Shown piece after piece: positions 45,861 through 53,228 of a stretch of DNA of 64,000 nucleotides. Positions within the stretch are counted from its first letter, which is position 1; each line of letters begins with the position of its first letter. Both the position numbers and the translations under genes were made by a program. The stretch is from Cellulosilyticum sp. I15G10I2 (GTDB lineage: Bacteria > Bacillota > Clostridia > Lachnospirales > Cellulosilyticaceae). The notes beneath the pieces are model-generated. The model made no database searches. It worked only from the letters and a program-made list of their open reading frames with translations, and was not told the origin of the DNA. The stretch lies in NCBI RefSeq assembly GCF_900095725.1, contig NZ_FMMP01000006.1:744001-808000 (forward strand), in the 5' to 3' direction.

Positions 45861-46277
45861 TCAGTGCTTTAATAGCCCTAACTCCGTTGCTTTAAGTGCT
45901 GCATAGTAAACAACTTCATTGACCATATCATAATATGGATTCTTGCTCATATGTAAAATTCTTAGTATCTTTGGCAGCTGATACTGCTCCTTAAATGTTA
46001 AATCGATCACCTTCTCATATTCAGTACCATTGAAATGTTCAAGTGTATATTTTATCACTTCAAGCCATTTTTCTGTTTCATTCTCTCTTTCTTCCATCAT
46101 TTTAAGCGCACTTTTCTCTGTCTTATTACTAATTGCATTACCCCGGCTGCCATCTATAAAACCTGTATTTACCCCGTATATTATGTCTTCACTTATAAGC
46201 TCAAGTTGATCCATCTCTGCTTCATAGTTTTTTAAATAGTACTTTATTAATCCCTTATATTCTTCCTTTAGTCCCAT
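45861..46277 (-). CDS. ArpU/RinA-like late transcription regulator
   Basis: 138 residues, mostly helical. LTFKEQYQLPKILRILHMSKNPYYDMVNEV in the C-terminal third resembles the sigma-4-like helix-turn-helix of ArpU/RinA proteins, which turn on packaging and structural genes. Position just before the terminase block supports this. Confidence 0.72.
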   Translation of the reverse strand: MGLKEEYKGLIKYYLKNYEAEMDQLELISEDIIYGVNTGFIDGSRGNAISNKTEKSALKMMEERENETEKWLEVIKYTLEHFNGTEYEKVIDLTFKEQYQLPKILRILHMSKNPYYDMVNEVVYYAALKATELGLLKH

Positions 46278-46320
46278 TATATTACTCCTCCCAGTTAATA
46301 TAATTTTTGCTTTAATTAAA

Positions 46321-46370
46321 TAAGCACCAAAACACTCATGCTAAATATTAAAATTTAACATAAGTGCTTA
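46321..46370 (-). terminator. Hairpin after tubZ-like gene
   Basis: TAAGCAC/GTGCTTA (46321-46327, 46364-46370) with inner CACTCATG/CATAAGTG pairing. The leftward T-run is weak, so termination may be partial. Confidence 0.5.
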
Positions 46371-46383
46371 GGTTATTATTTAA

Positions 46384-47412
46384 TTATTTCTTTCTATATT
46401 TTGAGAAGATATCGTTCTTTGCATTTGAAGTACTTTTTTTAGTTGTTACTACGCTGTCTAAAAAGTTAATATCTTGATCTAGTTTTATACCATTAGTAGC
46501 TTGTAAATTTCTTTTAACAGTGTCTTGATTAGCTACAACAATCTCTTTCATATTTTCAAGCCGTTTAAAAGGTAAGCTTAATCCAGCTAGTACACAAACC
46601 GTATCTTCACCATACCCATGAAACACATCAAGAAAATTTCCTACTTCTTTTTTTACTTCATTAAAATCAACCGGCTTAGCGGTTATTATTCCTAAATACT
46701 TAATTACCTTATCATTTTCAATTGGAGCATAAATATTATTTTTAATTCCATCAATAACTTTAGCTACAGTAGTTTCAGCTTTATCTACCTTTGTGATCAT
46801 AAGCATACCACGTGAACTGATAAGTTCCATTACTTCTGCTTTATCAATGTTCCCTCGTATATCTTTATGATTTGGCATATCGAGCATCTTTTCAAAAAGC
46901 TCGGTAAAATCCTTGTTAATACATAGTTTATTTTCACAGGCATTGTTATCAAGAATAATTGTGCTACATATGCCCTCTATTGCTTCAATCTCTCGAAAAC
47001 ACTCATATGCATTAATATGTGTTTTAAGAGGTTCTTTCTCTGATGGTATAATTGTTATAGCCCCCACCTTCTTATTCATATGTTGTATAAGAAGATCCAT
47101 AAGCATAGGAGAAGCGCCTGAACCAGTTCCCCCACCGCTACTAAAAATCACATATATAAAATCTTTATTCAATTTTTCTTCTATTTCCTTCGATATATTT
47201 TCAAAGTCATTAATTACTAGATCTTTTGCTTTATTTCTATCTTTGTTGCATCCTTCGCCACCATTAATATGATATCTAAACTTGGTATTTAATGTGCTTA
47301 AGTCTTCTTCTGAAGTATTAAGAAAAATAACGTTGTAGCCCAGCGCCTCAAGCCTACTGCCTATATTACCTCCTGCTTGCCCTACTGCAATAAATCCTAT
47401 TTTGTTTTTCAT
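46384..47412 (-). CDS. tubZ: TubZ-like tubulin/FtsZ family GTPase
   Basis: 342 residues. N-terminal nucleotide motif VGQAGGNIGSRLE, tubulin signature loop SSGGGTGSGAS (about residues 91-101), and T7-loop-like NIDKAEVMELISSRG with the aspartate/glutamate needed to trigger GTP hydrolysis. The basic tail (FSKYRKK) fits TubZ tails that bind TubR. Length is close to TubZ of botulinum phage c-st. Polymers would move the excised phage DNA to daughter cells. Coupled to the next gene by ATGA. Confidence 0.85.
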   Translation of the reverse strand: MKNKIGFIAVGQAGGNIGSRLEALGYNVIFLNTSEEDLSTLNTKFRYHINGGEGCNKDRNKAKDLVINDFENISKEIEEKLNKDFIYVIFSSGGGTGSGASPMLMDLLIQHMNKKVGAITIIPSEKEPLKTHINAYECFREIEAIEGICSTIILDNNACENKLCINKDFTELFEKMLDMPNHKDIRGNIDKAEVMELISSRGMLMITKVDKAETTVAKVIDGIKNNIYAPIENDKVIKYLGIITAKPVDFNEVKKEVGNFLDVFHGYGEDTVCVLAGLSLPFKRLENMKEIVVANQDTVKRNLQATNGIKLDQDINFLDSVVTTKKSTSNAKNDIFSKYRKK

Positions 47413-47651
47413 CCCATCGCCTCCCTAAATGTGTTAACACCGTTTTCTGTGATGAAATAGGTGTATGACTTTCCTACTTTGAAGCCTTCTTTTATATATC
47501 CAAGGTTCATCATTACTTTTATTCTTCTAAATAAAGTCTTTTCATTTATTTCAAGTGCTTCTAATATCTCTTTTCTTGAAATTGCTGTCATTTTCATTGT
47601 GGCCTGCTGCTCCTGAAGAATATTTAATACTGCAAAATCCAACTTATCCAT
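47409..47651 (-). CDS. TubR-like winged-helix adaptor
   Basis: 80 residues, one winged helix: ISRKEILEALEINEKTLFRRI as the HTH and YTYFITENG as the wing. Directly upstream of and coupled to the tubulin-like gene, the position of TubR, which binds centromere repeats and recruits TubZ. The 64-base gap before it contains GAAATG three times, a possible short centromere. The family itself is not diagnostic. Confidence 0.68.
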   Translation of the reverse strand: MDKLDFAVLNILQEQQATMKMTAISRKEILEALEINEKTLFRRIKVMMNLGYIKEGFKVGKSYTYFITENGVNTFREAMG

Positions 47652-47715
47652 CTTATCACTTCATTTCATAACATTTCTTTTCGTCTCAAACACTCTCATT
47701 GCGTTTTATTTGATA

Positions 47716-48015
47716 TCATTTCCGCTTAACTACTTCTATAATCTCATCCCATGGATATGTGACTCTATATCCATTAATAAGAACAACTACAAACCTTCGG
47801 TTAACTCCTATAACTGGAACCTTTTTAATAGATGGCTCTTTCTCCATATAGCCTTTATGTTTCACTTTAATAGTAGAGCCCTCTCTAACTTCTGATTTAA
47901 TCTTTTCTATCTTGGAAGAGCTTAATACTGCATCTTGATCTCGATTCTGCATTTCATGCAGTTCTTGCCTTCTGCGCTTTATATTTAATTCCTGTGCTAC
48001 TGTTGTATACCCCAC
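47716..48015 (-). CDS. Early phage protein with SH3/KOW-like end
   Basis: 99 residues. N-terminal basic helix (VAQELNIKRRRQELHEMQNRD), then beta-rich GSTIKVKHKG and VNRRFVVVLINGYRVTYPW, like the small barrel proteins common in clostridial phages. Function unknown. Confidence 0.65.
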   Translation of the reverse strand: MGYTTVAQELNIKRRRQELHEMQNRDQDAVLSSSKIEKIKSEVREGSTIKVKHKGYMEKEPSIKKVPVIGVNRRFVVVLINGYRVTYPWDEIIEVVKRK

Positions 48016-48035
48016 TGACTATCCCTCCTATTTTT

Positions 48036-48416
48036 TCAAAATGGCAAATCATCCTCTTCCTCTGGTACGACTATAGATTCTGCAGCTCCTGCAGGCTCTT
48101 GTTTGCTTCCTATAAAAGTTAAATCCTCCACGACTATAACTACCTGACTGTGTTTACCCTTATCGTCTTCCCATCTTTCAACCTCGAGTCTTCCGACTAT
48201 TCCGGCTTGGTTTCCCTTGCTTAAATGCTTATTCATCAACTCCGCCATTTTCCCAAAGGCCTTTATCTTAAAGAAGTCCGCGTCATGCTCTCCCTCTCTG
48301 ACATACTTCTTTCTTACTGCCAACCCATTTTGCATTATTGCTACTGGATTAGCTGACTGAGTATATTTCAAATCACAATTACCTGTTAACCTACCTATAA
48401 GCTGCGTCTTATTCAT
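48036..48416 (-). CDS. ssb: Single-stranded DNA-binding protein
   Basis: 126 residues, OB fold with IGRLTGNCDLKYTQSANPV and GIVGRLEVERWEDDKGK; the acidic tail ends EEEDDLPF, the protein-interaction tip of SSBs. Serves phage replication. Confidence 0.95.
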   Translation of the reverse strand: MNKTQLIGRLTGNCDLKYTQSANPVAIMQNGLAVRKKYVREGEHDADFFKIKAFGKMAELMNKHLSKGNQAGIVGRLEVERWEDDKGKHSQVVIVVEDLTFIGSKQEPAGAAESIVVPEEEDDLPF

Positions 48417-48418
48417 TA

Positions 48419-48586
48419 CTAATCTCCCCCTTTATTTTTGGCTGAATCAAATCCAATATATCCTTTTGGCATGTTATGACCTCCACACACCTTACAACAC
48501 CTACCATCTATTTTATGGTCGTTACTTTTTACAGTTTCTTGGTTTCCACATTCTAAACACTCATAAAGCATATCCGGTCTTTTCAT
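48419..48586 (-). CDS. Small zinc-ribbon protein
   Basis: 55 residues with two cysteine pairs, YECLECGN and RCCKVCGGHN, typical of a zinc ribbon. GGAGGG precedes the ATG and the stop lies 2 bases before the ssb start, so it is part of the operon. Confidence 0.72.
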   Translation of the reverse strand: MKRPDMLYECLECGNQETVKSNDHKIDGRCCKVCGGHNMPKGYIGFDSAKNKGGD

Positions 48587-48626
48587 GAGCCCTCCATTTC
48601 AAACTTCGTTTTTATTATGTAAATAT

Positions 48627-48655
48627 TTGTATTATTCCACCTTTTACCCTATAAT
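48627..48655 (+). promoter_or_regulatory. Strong promoter of accessory gene B
   Basis: TTGTAT (48627-48632), 17 bases, TATAAT (48650-48655). The following leader with CAGCT..AGCTG inverted repeat matches that of accessory gene A at 25,957-26,006. Confidence 0.85.
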
Positions 48656-48707
48656 TTAGTTATCAGCTCTGCCAAGCTGAATACTAAAGAGAAAGGAGAT
48701 AGCAATT

Positions 48708-48989
48708 ATGAAGGTTTTCCTAATAAGTTATGACCTCAATAAAAGTGGTCAGGACTATAATTCTCTCTATGAAGCGATAAAAGCCTGTTCTTACAGCGAT
48801 ACTTGGTGGCACTATCTAGACTCAACTTGGATTATTAAGTCGAATTTATCTGTTTCTCAAGTATCTGACAAGCTCAAATCAGTTATGGATGATAATGATA
48901 GCCTGCTAGTCATTGAAGTTATCAATAATTACGCTGGTTGGTTACCTCAAAAAGCTTGGGATTACTTAAAACAACATATTTTTAATTAG
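48708..48989 (+). CDS. Accessory gene B: Cas2-like ferredoxin-fold protein
   Basis: 93 residues. It starts MKVFLISYDLNKSGQDY, continues WHYLDSTWIIKSNLS and LLVIEVINNYAGWL: the beta-alpha-beta pattern of Cas2/VapD-like small proteins (called SinR family in some databases). No CRISPR nearby. A rightward gene alone among leftward early genes, with a promoter and leader shared with gene A. Probably a moron; nuclease activity is not shown. Confidence 0.72.
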   Translation: MKVFLISYDLNKSGQDYNSLYEAIKACSYSDTWWHYLDSTWIIKSNLSVSQVSDKLKSVMDDNDSLLVIEVINNYAGWLPQKAWDYLKQHIFN

Positions 48990-49233
48990 GACACTTTATA
49001 GGGGTGCAGTTAGAACACTTGCCGCTTGAATCCTCTGGAATAAATCTACTCTGCGCCTCTACTTCCTCCCATTCCCAATGCAATGCATTGTCAATCAACA
49101 CTTGTCTCAGTACTCTTCCTATCTCTTCATCTGATGCATCGTCTCTCACTTCTATAAATTGGTTTATTTCAACACTTCCACCGCCAGTAATGTGGCTAAA
49201 ATCAATACCACATATCAATTTAACTTTTTTCAT
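48982..49233 (-). CDS. Early protein, unknown
   Basis: 83 residues. Beta-type start (VKLICGIDFSHITGGGSVEI), a helix DEEIGRVLRQVLIDNALHW and a terminal cysteine cluster KCSNCTPIKC that may bind metal. Tail overlaps accessory gene B by 8 bases. Confidence 0.62.
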   Translation of the reverse strand: MKKVKLICGIDFSHITGGGSVEINQFIEVRDDASDEEIGRVLRQVLIDNALHWEWEEVEAQSRFIPEDSSGKCSNCTPIKCPN

Positions 49234-49265
49234 ATATATTCCTCACTTTCCAAATTTCGATTTTA

Positions 49266-49607
49266 TTACTTTGTATCTAGATATTCTATAAAGTCCACCA
49301 ATCGTGATAGCTCACTTGTTGTCATATCTTCTAAAGGCTTATCTAGTGTGATGTATCCGCTTACCTCTCCATATTCAATATATTCCCTGAGTGTAATATC
49401 ATCATTTTCAAACACTAGGTCTAAGTCATGTACTGAGTGAGCGTTTTTGTTATACTCAAAATAATAATCATTATTGCACTCACATTGTTGAGAGAGCTGA
49501 TTAATTTTACTTTCTAAAAACTTTGGGAAATCACTAACCTTACCTTCCCAGACCATGTCTGAAAGAATTTCTTTCCCACAATGCTTACAATTATAAGCTA
49601 CTGGCAT
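49266..49607 (-). CDS. Early protein with N-terminal zinc knuckle, unknown
   Basis: 113 residues. YNCKHCGKEI at the start and QQCECNN further on could form one zinc site; the rest is acidic and helical (TTSELSRLVDFIEYL at the end). No known family. Confidence 0.6.
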   Translation of the reverse strand: MPVAYNCKHCGKEILSDMVWEGKVSDFPKFLESKINQLSQQCECNNDYYFEYNKNAHSVHDLDLVFENDDITLREYIEYGEVSGYITLDKPLEDMTTSELSRLVDFIEYLDTK

Positions 49608-49636
49608 ATGGCTGCCTCCTTTAACAAATCTGACTT

Positions 49637-50074
49637 TTACTGTTCTATTAACGTTGCTAATCGTTCTATTTTTTGAATCTTTATCCTATAAACGTCTGGA
49701 TGAAGGCATAGTGTATCTTTAAGCCATTCAGTTTTTTTTCTAACTTTCCATATAACCATATCTGTAGCATACTTTGCATCTTCATCTGTAATAAAATCCA
49801 TGAGCTGAATCAGGCTTCTTTTAACAGATTTAAACGAGTAATTTGATGTATAATTCTTTATAGCTCGTTCTTTCCCGTATATTATTTCTAATTGGGATAA
49901 GACAATTTCAACATCAGCCACTTCTTCCGCTAAATGTTCCTTATTGCCTATTCCACGCACATACTTACATATTTCTTTAATGAGTTCAGCAAGTTCTTCT
50001 GTGGCTACTGTAAGCTGCATATCTTTGCCCCATTTATCTATAGCTGCTTGTAATACTTCCTGCATCTTCATCAC
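49637..50074 (-). CDS. MazG-like nucleotide pyrophosphohydrolase
   Basis: 145 residues. Helical, with the metal-binding pairs EELAELIKEI and EEVADVEIVL of all-alpha NTP pyrophosphatases. Phage versions cleave dNTPs or lower alarmone effects. The second half is less typical. Confidence 0.78.
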   Translation of the reverse strand: MMKMQEVLQAAIDKWGKDMQLTVATEELAELIKEICKYVRGIGNKEHLAEEVADVEIVLSQLEIIYGKERAIKNYTSNYSFKSVKRSLIQLMDFITDEDAKYATDMVIWKVRKKTEWLKDTLCLHPDVYRIKIQKIERLATLIEQ

Positions 50075-50247
50075 TCTCCTGATCCTGGAGGATAAACAAG
50101 CTCTCCATCATCTTCTGCCTCTGGACCCTCCCCATACATCTCAACACATGCTTTGCTATTAGGAACTAAAAACACACACCCGTCACCTGTAACTGAGCAA
50201 TCATAACGCCCTGAATCTTCATCAAACTTTGCACTTCTACATGCCAT
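50071..50247 (-). CDS. Small cysteine-containing early protein
   Basis: 58 residues from the ATG at 50247. CRSAKFDEDSGRYDCSVTGDGC suggests a small metal or disulphide motif, with an acidic tail. Overlaps the MazG-like gene by 4 bases. Confidence 0.6.
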   Translation of the reverse strand: MACRSAKFDEDSGRYDCSVTGDGCVFLVPNSKACVEMYGEGPEAEDDGELVYPPGSGE

Positions 50248-50276
50248 ATGTACCATCCTTTCAAAATCGAATTTGT

Positions 50277-50516
50277 TTACTTTTTGTTGTTGACCAATTC
50301 GAAAACCTTGTTTTCAATTTCAAATAATCTATTATGCAGTGCTTGATTATCACAAACAGTTCTTTCAAATCTTTCCATTATATATCCCATGCAGGAAGCT
50401 TTATGAACTAAATCTTGATACTCATTAGTGCCTAATATTACTTTGCCTTCTTCCATTACCTTCACCCTTTCAAATTCGGATTTTAATCTATTTTTGTATA
50501 CTCTTTGCTCGAGCAT
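50277..50516 (-). CDS. Small helical early protein, unknown
   Basis: 79 residues, charged and helical throughout (YKNRLKSEFERVKVMEEGK; LHNRLFEIENKVFELVNN), probably coiled-coil. A shorter start at the internal methionine is possible. Confidence 0.55.
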   Translation of the reverse strand: MLEQRVYKNRLKSEFERVKVMEEGKVILGTNEYQDLVHKASCMGYIMERFERTVCDNQALHNRLFEIENKVFELVNNKK

Positions 50517-50623
50517 TGTTCACACTTGCAACCGTAAAATCTTAACTGCAAAGCATATAATCTTCTCCCACACTTTATGCAACGTTTGTACTGTGCGCCC
50601 ATTATCTTGTCTAATAGCAGCAT
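50483..50623 (-). CDS. Com-like zinc-finger peptide
   Basis: 46 residues (or 39 from the ATG at 50602). YKRCIKCGRRLYAL and FYGCKCEQCSS give two cysteine pairs spaced like the Mu Com family zinc finger. Its end overlaps the next gene by 34 bases. The ribosome site is weak. Confidence 0.5.
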   Translation of the reverse strand: MLLLDKIMGAQYKRCIKCGRRLYALQLRFYGCKCEQCSSKEYTKID

Positions 50624-50634
50624 TATTCTATATC

Positions 50635-50805
50635 TCAAGCCGTTCGCCCCGCTTCTTTTGCAGGATCTTTTTCTGCTAACATATTTCCTTCAAAATCCCA
50701 ATATTGTATTACAACTCTGTAAGGATCTTCTTCAATTCCTTTTCCTCTGCAGCTTCTAGTTTCAATAACCTGAAGCACTCTTACACTGTCAGTCCCTTTT
50801 GGCAT
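50635..50805 (-). CDS. Small early protein, unknown
   Basis: 56 residues from the ATG at 50805 (GGGAGG 5 bases upstream). Beta-rich: VRVLQVIETRSCRGKG, YRVVIQYWDFEGNML. No known family. Confidence 0.6.
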   Translation of the reverse strand: MPKGTDSVRVLQVIETRSCRGKGIEEDPYRVVIQYWDFEGNMLAEKDPAKEAGRTA

Positions 50806-50838
50806 ATATTTACCTCCCTTAGAAAAAGTCAATTTTAT

Positions 50839-51009
50839 TTAACCATCTATATCACTTTTCAAAGAAATAAAGACAATTCCTCTCAAAGTTCCGTTTCCTT
50901 GCAAGATATCACAAATGTCTAATTCTGTTGTATGTTCATCTATGTCTACCATAATTAAATCATTCTCATTGCATTTCTGTAGTAATTTAATCATTTCTCT
51001 AACTTTCAC
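50839..51009 (-). CDS. Small early protein, unknown
   Basis: 56 residues from a GTG at 51009, supported by AGGTGG 8 bases upstream. MIKLLQKCNENDLIMVDID and GTLRGIVFISLK are its core. No known family. Confidence 0.5.
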   Translation of the reverse strand: MKVREMIKLLQKCNENDLIMVDIDEHTTELDICDILQGNGTLRGIVFISLKSDIDG

Positions 51010-51042
51010 TTCTTCCCACCACCTCGGCAAAAACTAATTTGT

Positions 51043-51261
51043 TTACTTTCTGTAGTATCTCACCCTATTATCTTTACCAAATTCAACCATTACAGAATCA
51101 GGGTATCTATTTTTTCTATCGTCTTTATCGTATATAGCTCCGTCTACCCTCAATGGTATCATGTGACCTTTTTCACATTCTGTAGCCTTTTCCTTCTTCG
51201 CCCAAAATGCCCCGCATATCTCACAATAATATCTAACCTCTTCTCTTGGCATTGCATTCAT
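51043..51261 (-). CDS. Small zinc-binding early protein
   Basis: 72 residues. YYCEICGAFWAKKEKATECEKGH supplies C-x2-C and C-x3-H ligands, a rubredoxin-like knuckle; basic C-terminus. Function unknown. Confidence 0.65.
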   Translation of the reverse strand: MNAMPREEVRYYCEICGAFWAKKEKATECEKGHMIPLRVDGAIYDKDDRKNRYPDSVMVEFGKDNRVRYYRK

Positions 51262-51283
51262 CCTTTCTCATCAAAAAATTATT

Positions 51284-51532
51284 TTATAAACTAAGCTGCC
51301 CATCCATTGGCTTGTTATGATTCAGCAATGTTATGTAAGTTCCTCCGCCGCAATTTCCAGTTCTAGTAATAATCCCATCCTTTTCTAGTGCCCTCATTGC
51401 CTGTCTTACATATGAAGCACTGTAACCTCTGCTATCTGCTAATTCAGATATTTTTATCCATCCTTCTGTGTAAGGTTCCAGACATACTTTAAACCATTCG
51501 TATACATCTTCTTTGATATTTTGTTTTATCAT
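51284..51532 (-). CDS. Winged-helix (GntR-like) small protein
   Basis: 82 residues. ISELADSRGYSASYVRQAMR as the HTH, followed by ALEKDGIITRTGNCGGGTYI as the wing. Likely an early-gene regulator. GGAGGA upstream. Confidence 0.72.
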   Translation of the reverse strand: MIKQNIKEDVYEWFKVCLEPYTEGWIKISELADSRGYSASYVRQAMRALEKDGIITRTGNCGGGTYITLLNHNKPMDGQLSL

Positions 51533-51542
51533 ATCGTCCTCC

Positions 51543-52127
51543 TTAATCCTTATAATTCTCTATATCGCTACATCTTACCGGAAGAATATATGAAGTTTGC
51601 TTCATGTCGTCACACTTGTTAATAATCTCTATCTCCTTAAGAGCAGATGATGTATCTACTCTAATAATAAGAATGTCAGACCTATCTGTTTTCTTATATT
51701 TTTTTAGAGCATTTTCTAGCTTTTCTCTGCCTATGGCAATTGCATAATCTTTTTTAGCTACAACATTCTCAGTAAAATTTTTTAGATCAAACGGTTCTAG
51801 CTTATCAGTCTTATCCTGAGGAATACTGAATTGCAGCCCGCTCGGAATGTATTTAAAATTTAACGTATTTTCGTCTCTGCTTATTTCCACATATGAGTCC
51901 TTGGAATGTATGTACAAGTCGCTAAACATCCCCCTAAAGCTCTCCTGTGACTCAACCGGTTTATCTATAATCTGTACCTGATATCCATTCATGGACCACA
52001 GCTTTAAAATTCCATTCTCAACTATCAGATTTATAAGCGTAAGTGCTGGTCTAGTATCTTCTTTTGCTACTGTAGCCTTTACCCTTGCAATCATATCTTT
52101 AAAAACTTTGACTTCTAAAGTAACCAT
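51543..52127 (-). CDS. Sliding-clamp-like (DnaN-related) protein, short
   Basis: 194 residues against about 370 for DnaN. The start (FKDMIARVKATVAKEDTRPA, then LTLINLIVENGILKLWSMNG) fits a clamp first domain, and TSYILPVR resembles the C-terminal clamp sequence. May be a trimer-type or decoy clamp. Weak homology; judged by pattern. Confidence 0.55.
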   Translation of the reverse strand: MVTLEVKVFKDMIARVKATVAKEDTRPALTLINLIVENGILKLWSMNGYQVQIIDKPVESQESFRGMFSDLYIHSKDSYVEISRDENTLNFKYIPSGLQFSIPQDKTDKLEPFDLKNFTENVVAKKDYAIAIGREKLENALKKYKKTDRSDILIIRVDTSSALKEIEIINKCDDMKQTSYILPVRCSDIENYKD

Positions 52128-52155
52128 GTCTATTCCTCCTCATAAATCATTATTT

Positions 52156-52347
52156 TTATACATCTTCTAAACGCTTTAAGCTAAATCTTTTACAACTTTT
52201 AACCATTTTCTTAAACTCTATGAAGGTACTTTTATATCCAGCTGATCTATAACTCCTATAGTTGGCGCTTATTGCTTTATTTCTAGTTGGTGCAGCTACT
52301 ACATAAGTTTCAAAACCGTCAACATCAACTAAGTATGTGTAATCCAT
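52156..52347 (-). CDS. Small basic early protein, unknown
   Basis: 63 residues. Beta start (YTYLVDVDGFETYVVAAPTR) then basic helix with KKMVKSCKRFSLKRL. Possibly nucleic-acid binding. Confidence 0.55.
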   Translation of the reverse strand: MDYTYLVDVDGFETYVVAAPTRNKAISANYRSYRSAGYKSTFIEFKKMVKSCKRFSLKRLEDV

Positions 52348-52362
52348 CTCAGTACCCCCTTG

Positions 52363-52671
52363 TCACTCTATCCCGATTGGGTATGTAAGCCTTGTGAAAT
52401 GTGTCACGTAATCAGGAAAATTCATATCTAGTGGCGATCCACAATACGGAGGTTCTACTATTGGTAAGTTCCACCATAAACAATCTCCGTAATCTTCTCC
52501 CCATTCATCAATAGGTCTTAGCTCGTTATCATCTTCAAGTTCTCCTAATCTTTTTACTGCCATACTGTAAGCAAAGAAAGCATCATAATCATTAAATTCT
52601 CTTGGTTTATGCTTAAATCCCTTCAAATCGTATTTAAATGTCCCAATGGTCTTTTCTGTTAACCTATCCAC
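52363..52671 (-). CDS. Early phage protein, unknown
   Basis: 102 residues from the GTG at 52671, preceded by AGGAGGGGG. Sequence from DRLTEKTIGTF is common in clostridial phages; middle YSMAVKRLGELEDDNEL is helical. No function known. Confidence 0.62.
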   Translation of the reverse strand: MDRLTEKTIGTFKYDLKGFKHKPREFNDYDAFFAYSMAVKRLGELEDDNELRPIDEWGEDYGDCLWWNLPIVEPPYCGSPLDMNFPDYVTHFTRLTYPIGIE

Positions 52672-52704
52672 CCTGCACCCCCTCCTTAACAAAAATTGAT
52701 TTGT

Positions 52705-52896
52705 TTACTTCATGTGTGTACTTAATAGTGTCTTGCGCCTAAAGTTTTGCTTAGCTGTAGGCCATGAATGCTTATAACTCGATCTTGCCTTAATTTCGGC
52801 ATCAAGTTGTGCTCTAGAAGCTATATAGTCGGAACATGTGCTATGACACCCTATTACCCTACGATCACATCCCTTACATTCATGCAACCAACTCAC
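52705..52896 (-). CDS. Small cysteine/histidine-rich early protein
   Basis: 63 residues with HECKGCDRRVIGCHSTCSDY, a probable zinc site. GTG start; overlaps the upstream gene by 17 bases. Confidence 0.58.
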   Translation of the reverse strand: MSWLHECKGCDRRVIGCHSTCSDYIASRAQLDAEIKARSSYKHSWPTAKQNFRRKTLLSTHMK

Positions 52897-53218
52897 CCCT
52901 ATCCTTTAGAGTGTTTATGTACATCCTCATTTGGCTGTCTGTAATGATGTATTTGAACCCTTCCTTCTCCATAAAGCTTGCAAGTTTTCTTAGCCCTTCT
53001 ATCCCCTCAATGTTGTTTGCAAAGGCTAGCCAATAATGATAATTTATACTTCTATTTTTCTCTTTGGTGAGAATGTCTATAAATTCACTTGGGTCTAAGC
53101 TATTTAACACAACTGTATTTATTTCATCGTTGTATCCTTCAAATAGCATTTCATCTGTATTGACTACAACAAATAACGGTACATTTAAAATTGGTTTATT
53201 CATCTTAACTTTGCTCAT
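52880..53218 (-). CDS. Early protein, unknown
   Basis: 112 residues from the ATG at 53218 (AAGGAGG upstream). Pattern of strands and helices (VPLFVVVNTDEMLFEG; INYHYWLAFANNIEG). No family that I know. Follows the primase-helicase gene by 10 bases. Confidence 0.6.
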   Translation of the reverse strand: MSKVKMNKPILNVPLFVVVNTDEMLFEGYNDEINTVVLNSLDPSEFIDILTKEKNRSINYHYWLAFANNIEGIEGLRKLASFMEKEGFKYIITDSQMRMYINTLKDRGELVA

Positions 53219-53228
53219 AGGCGCCTCC

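Noticed and set aside
46384-47412. PhuZ of nucleus-forming jumbo phages
   Set aside because: The prophage is about 45-50 kb, has no jumbo-phage genes, and the gene is coupled to a TubR-like partner, which points to partition.
48708-48989. Part of a CRISPR-Cas locus
   Set aside because: No repeat array or other cas gene anywhere in the window.
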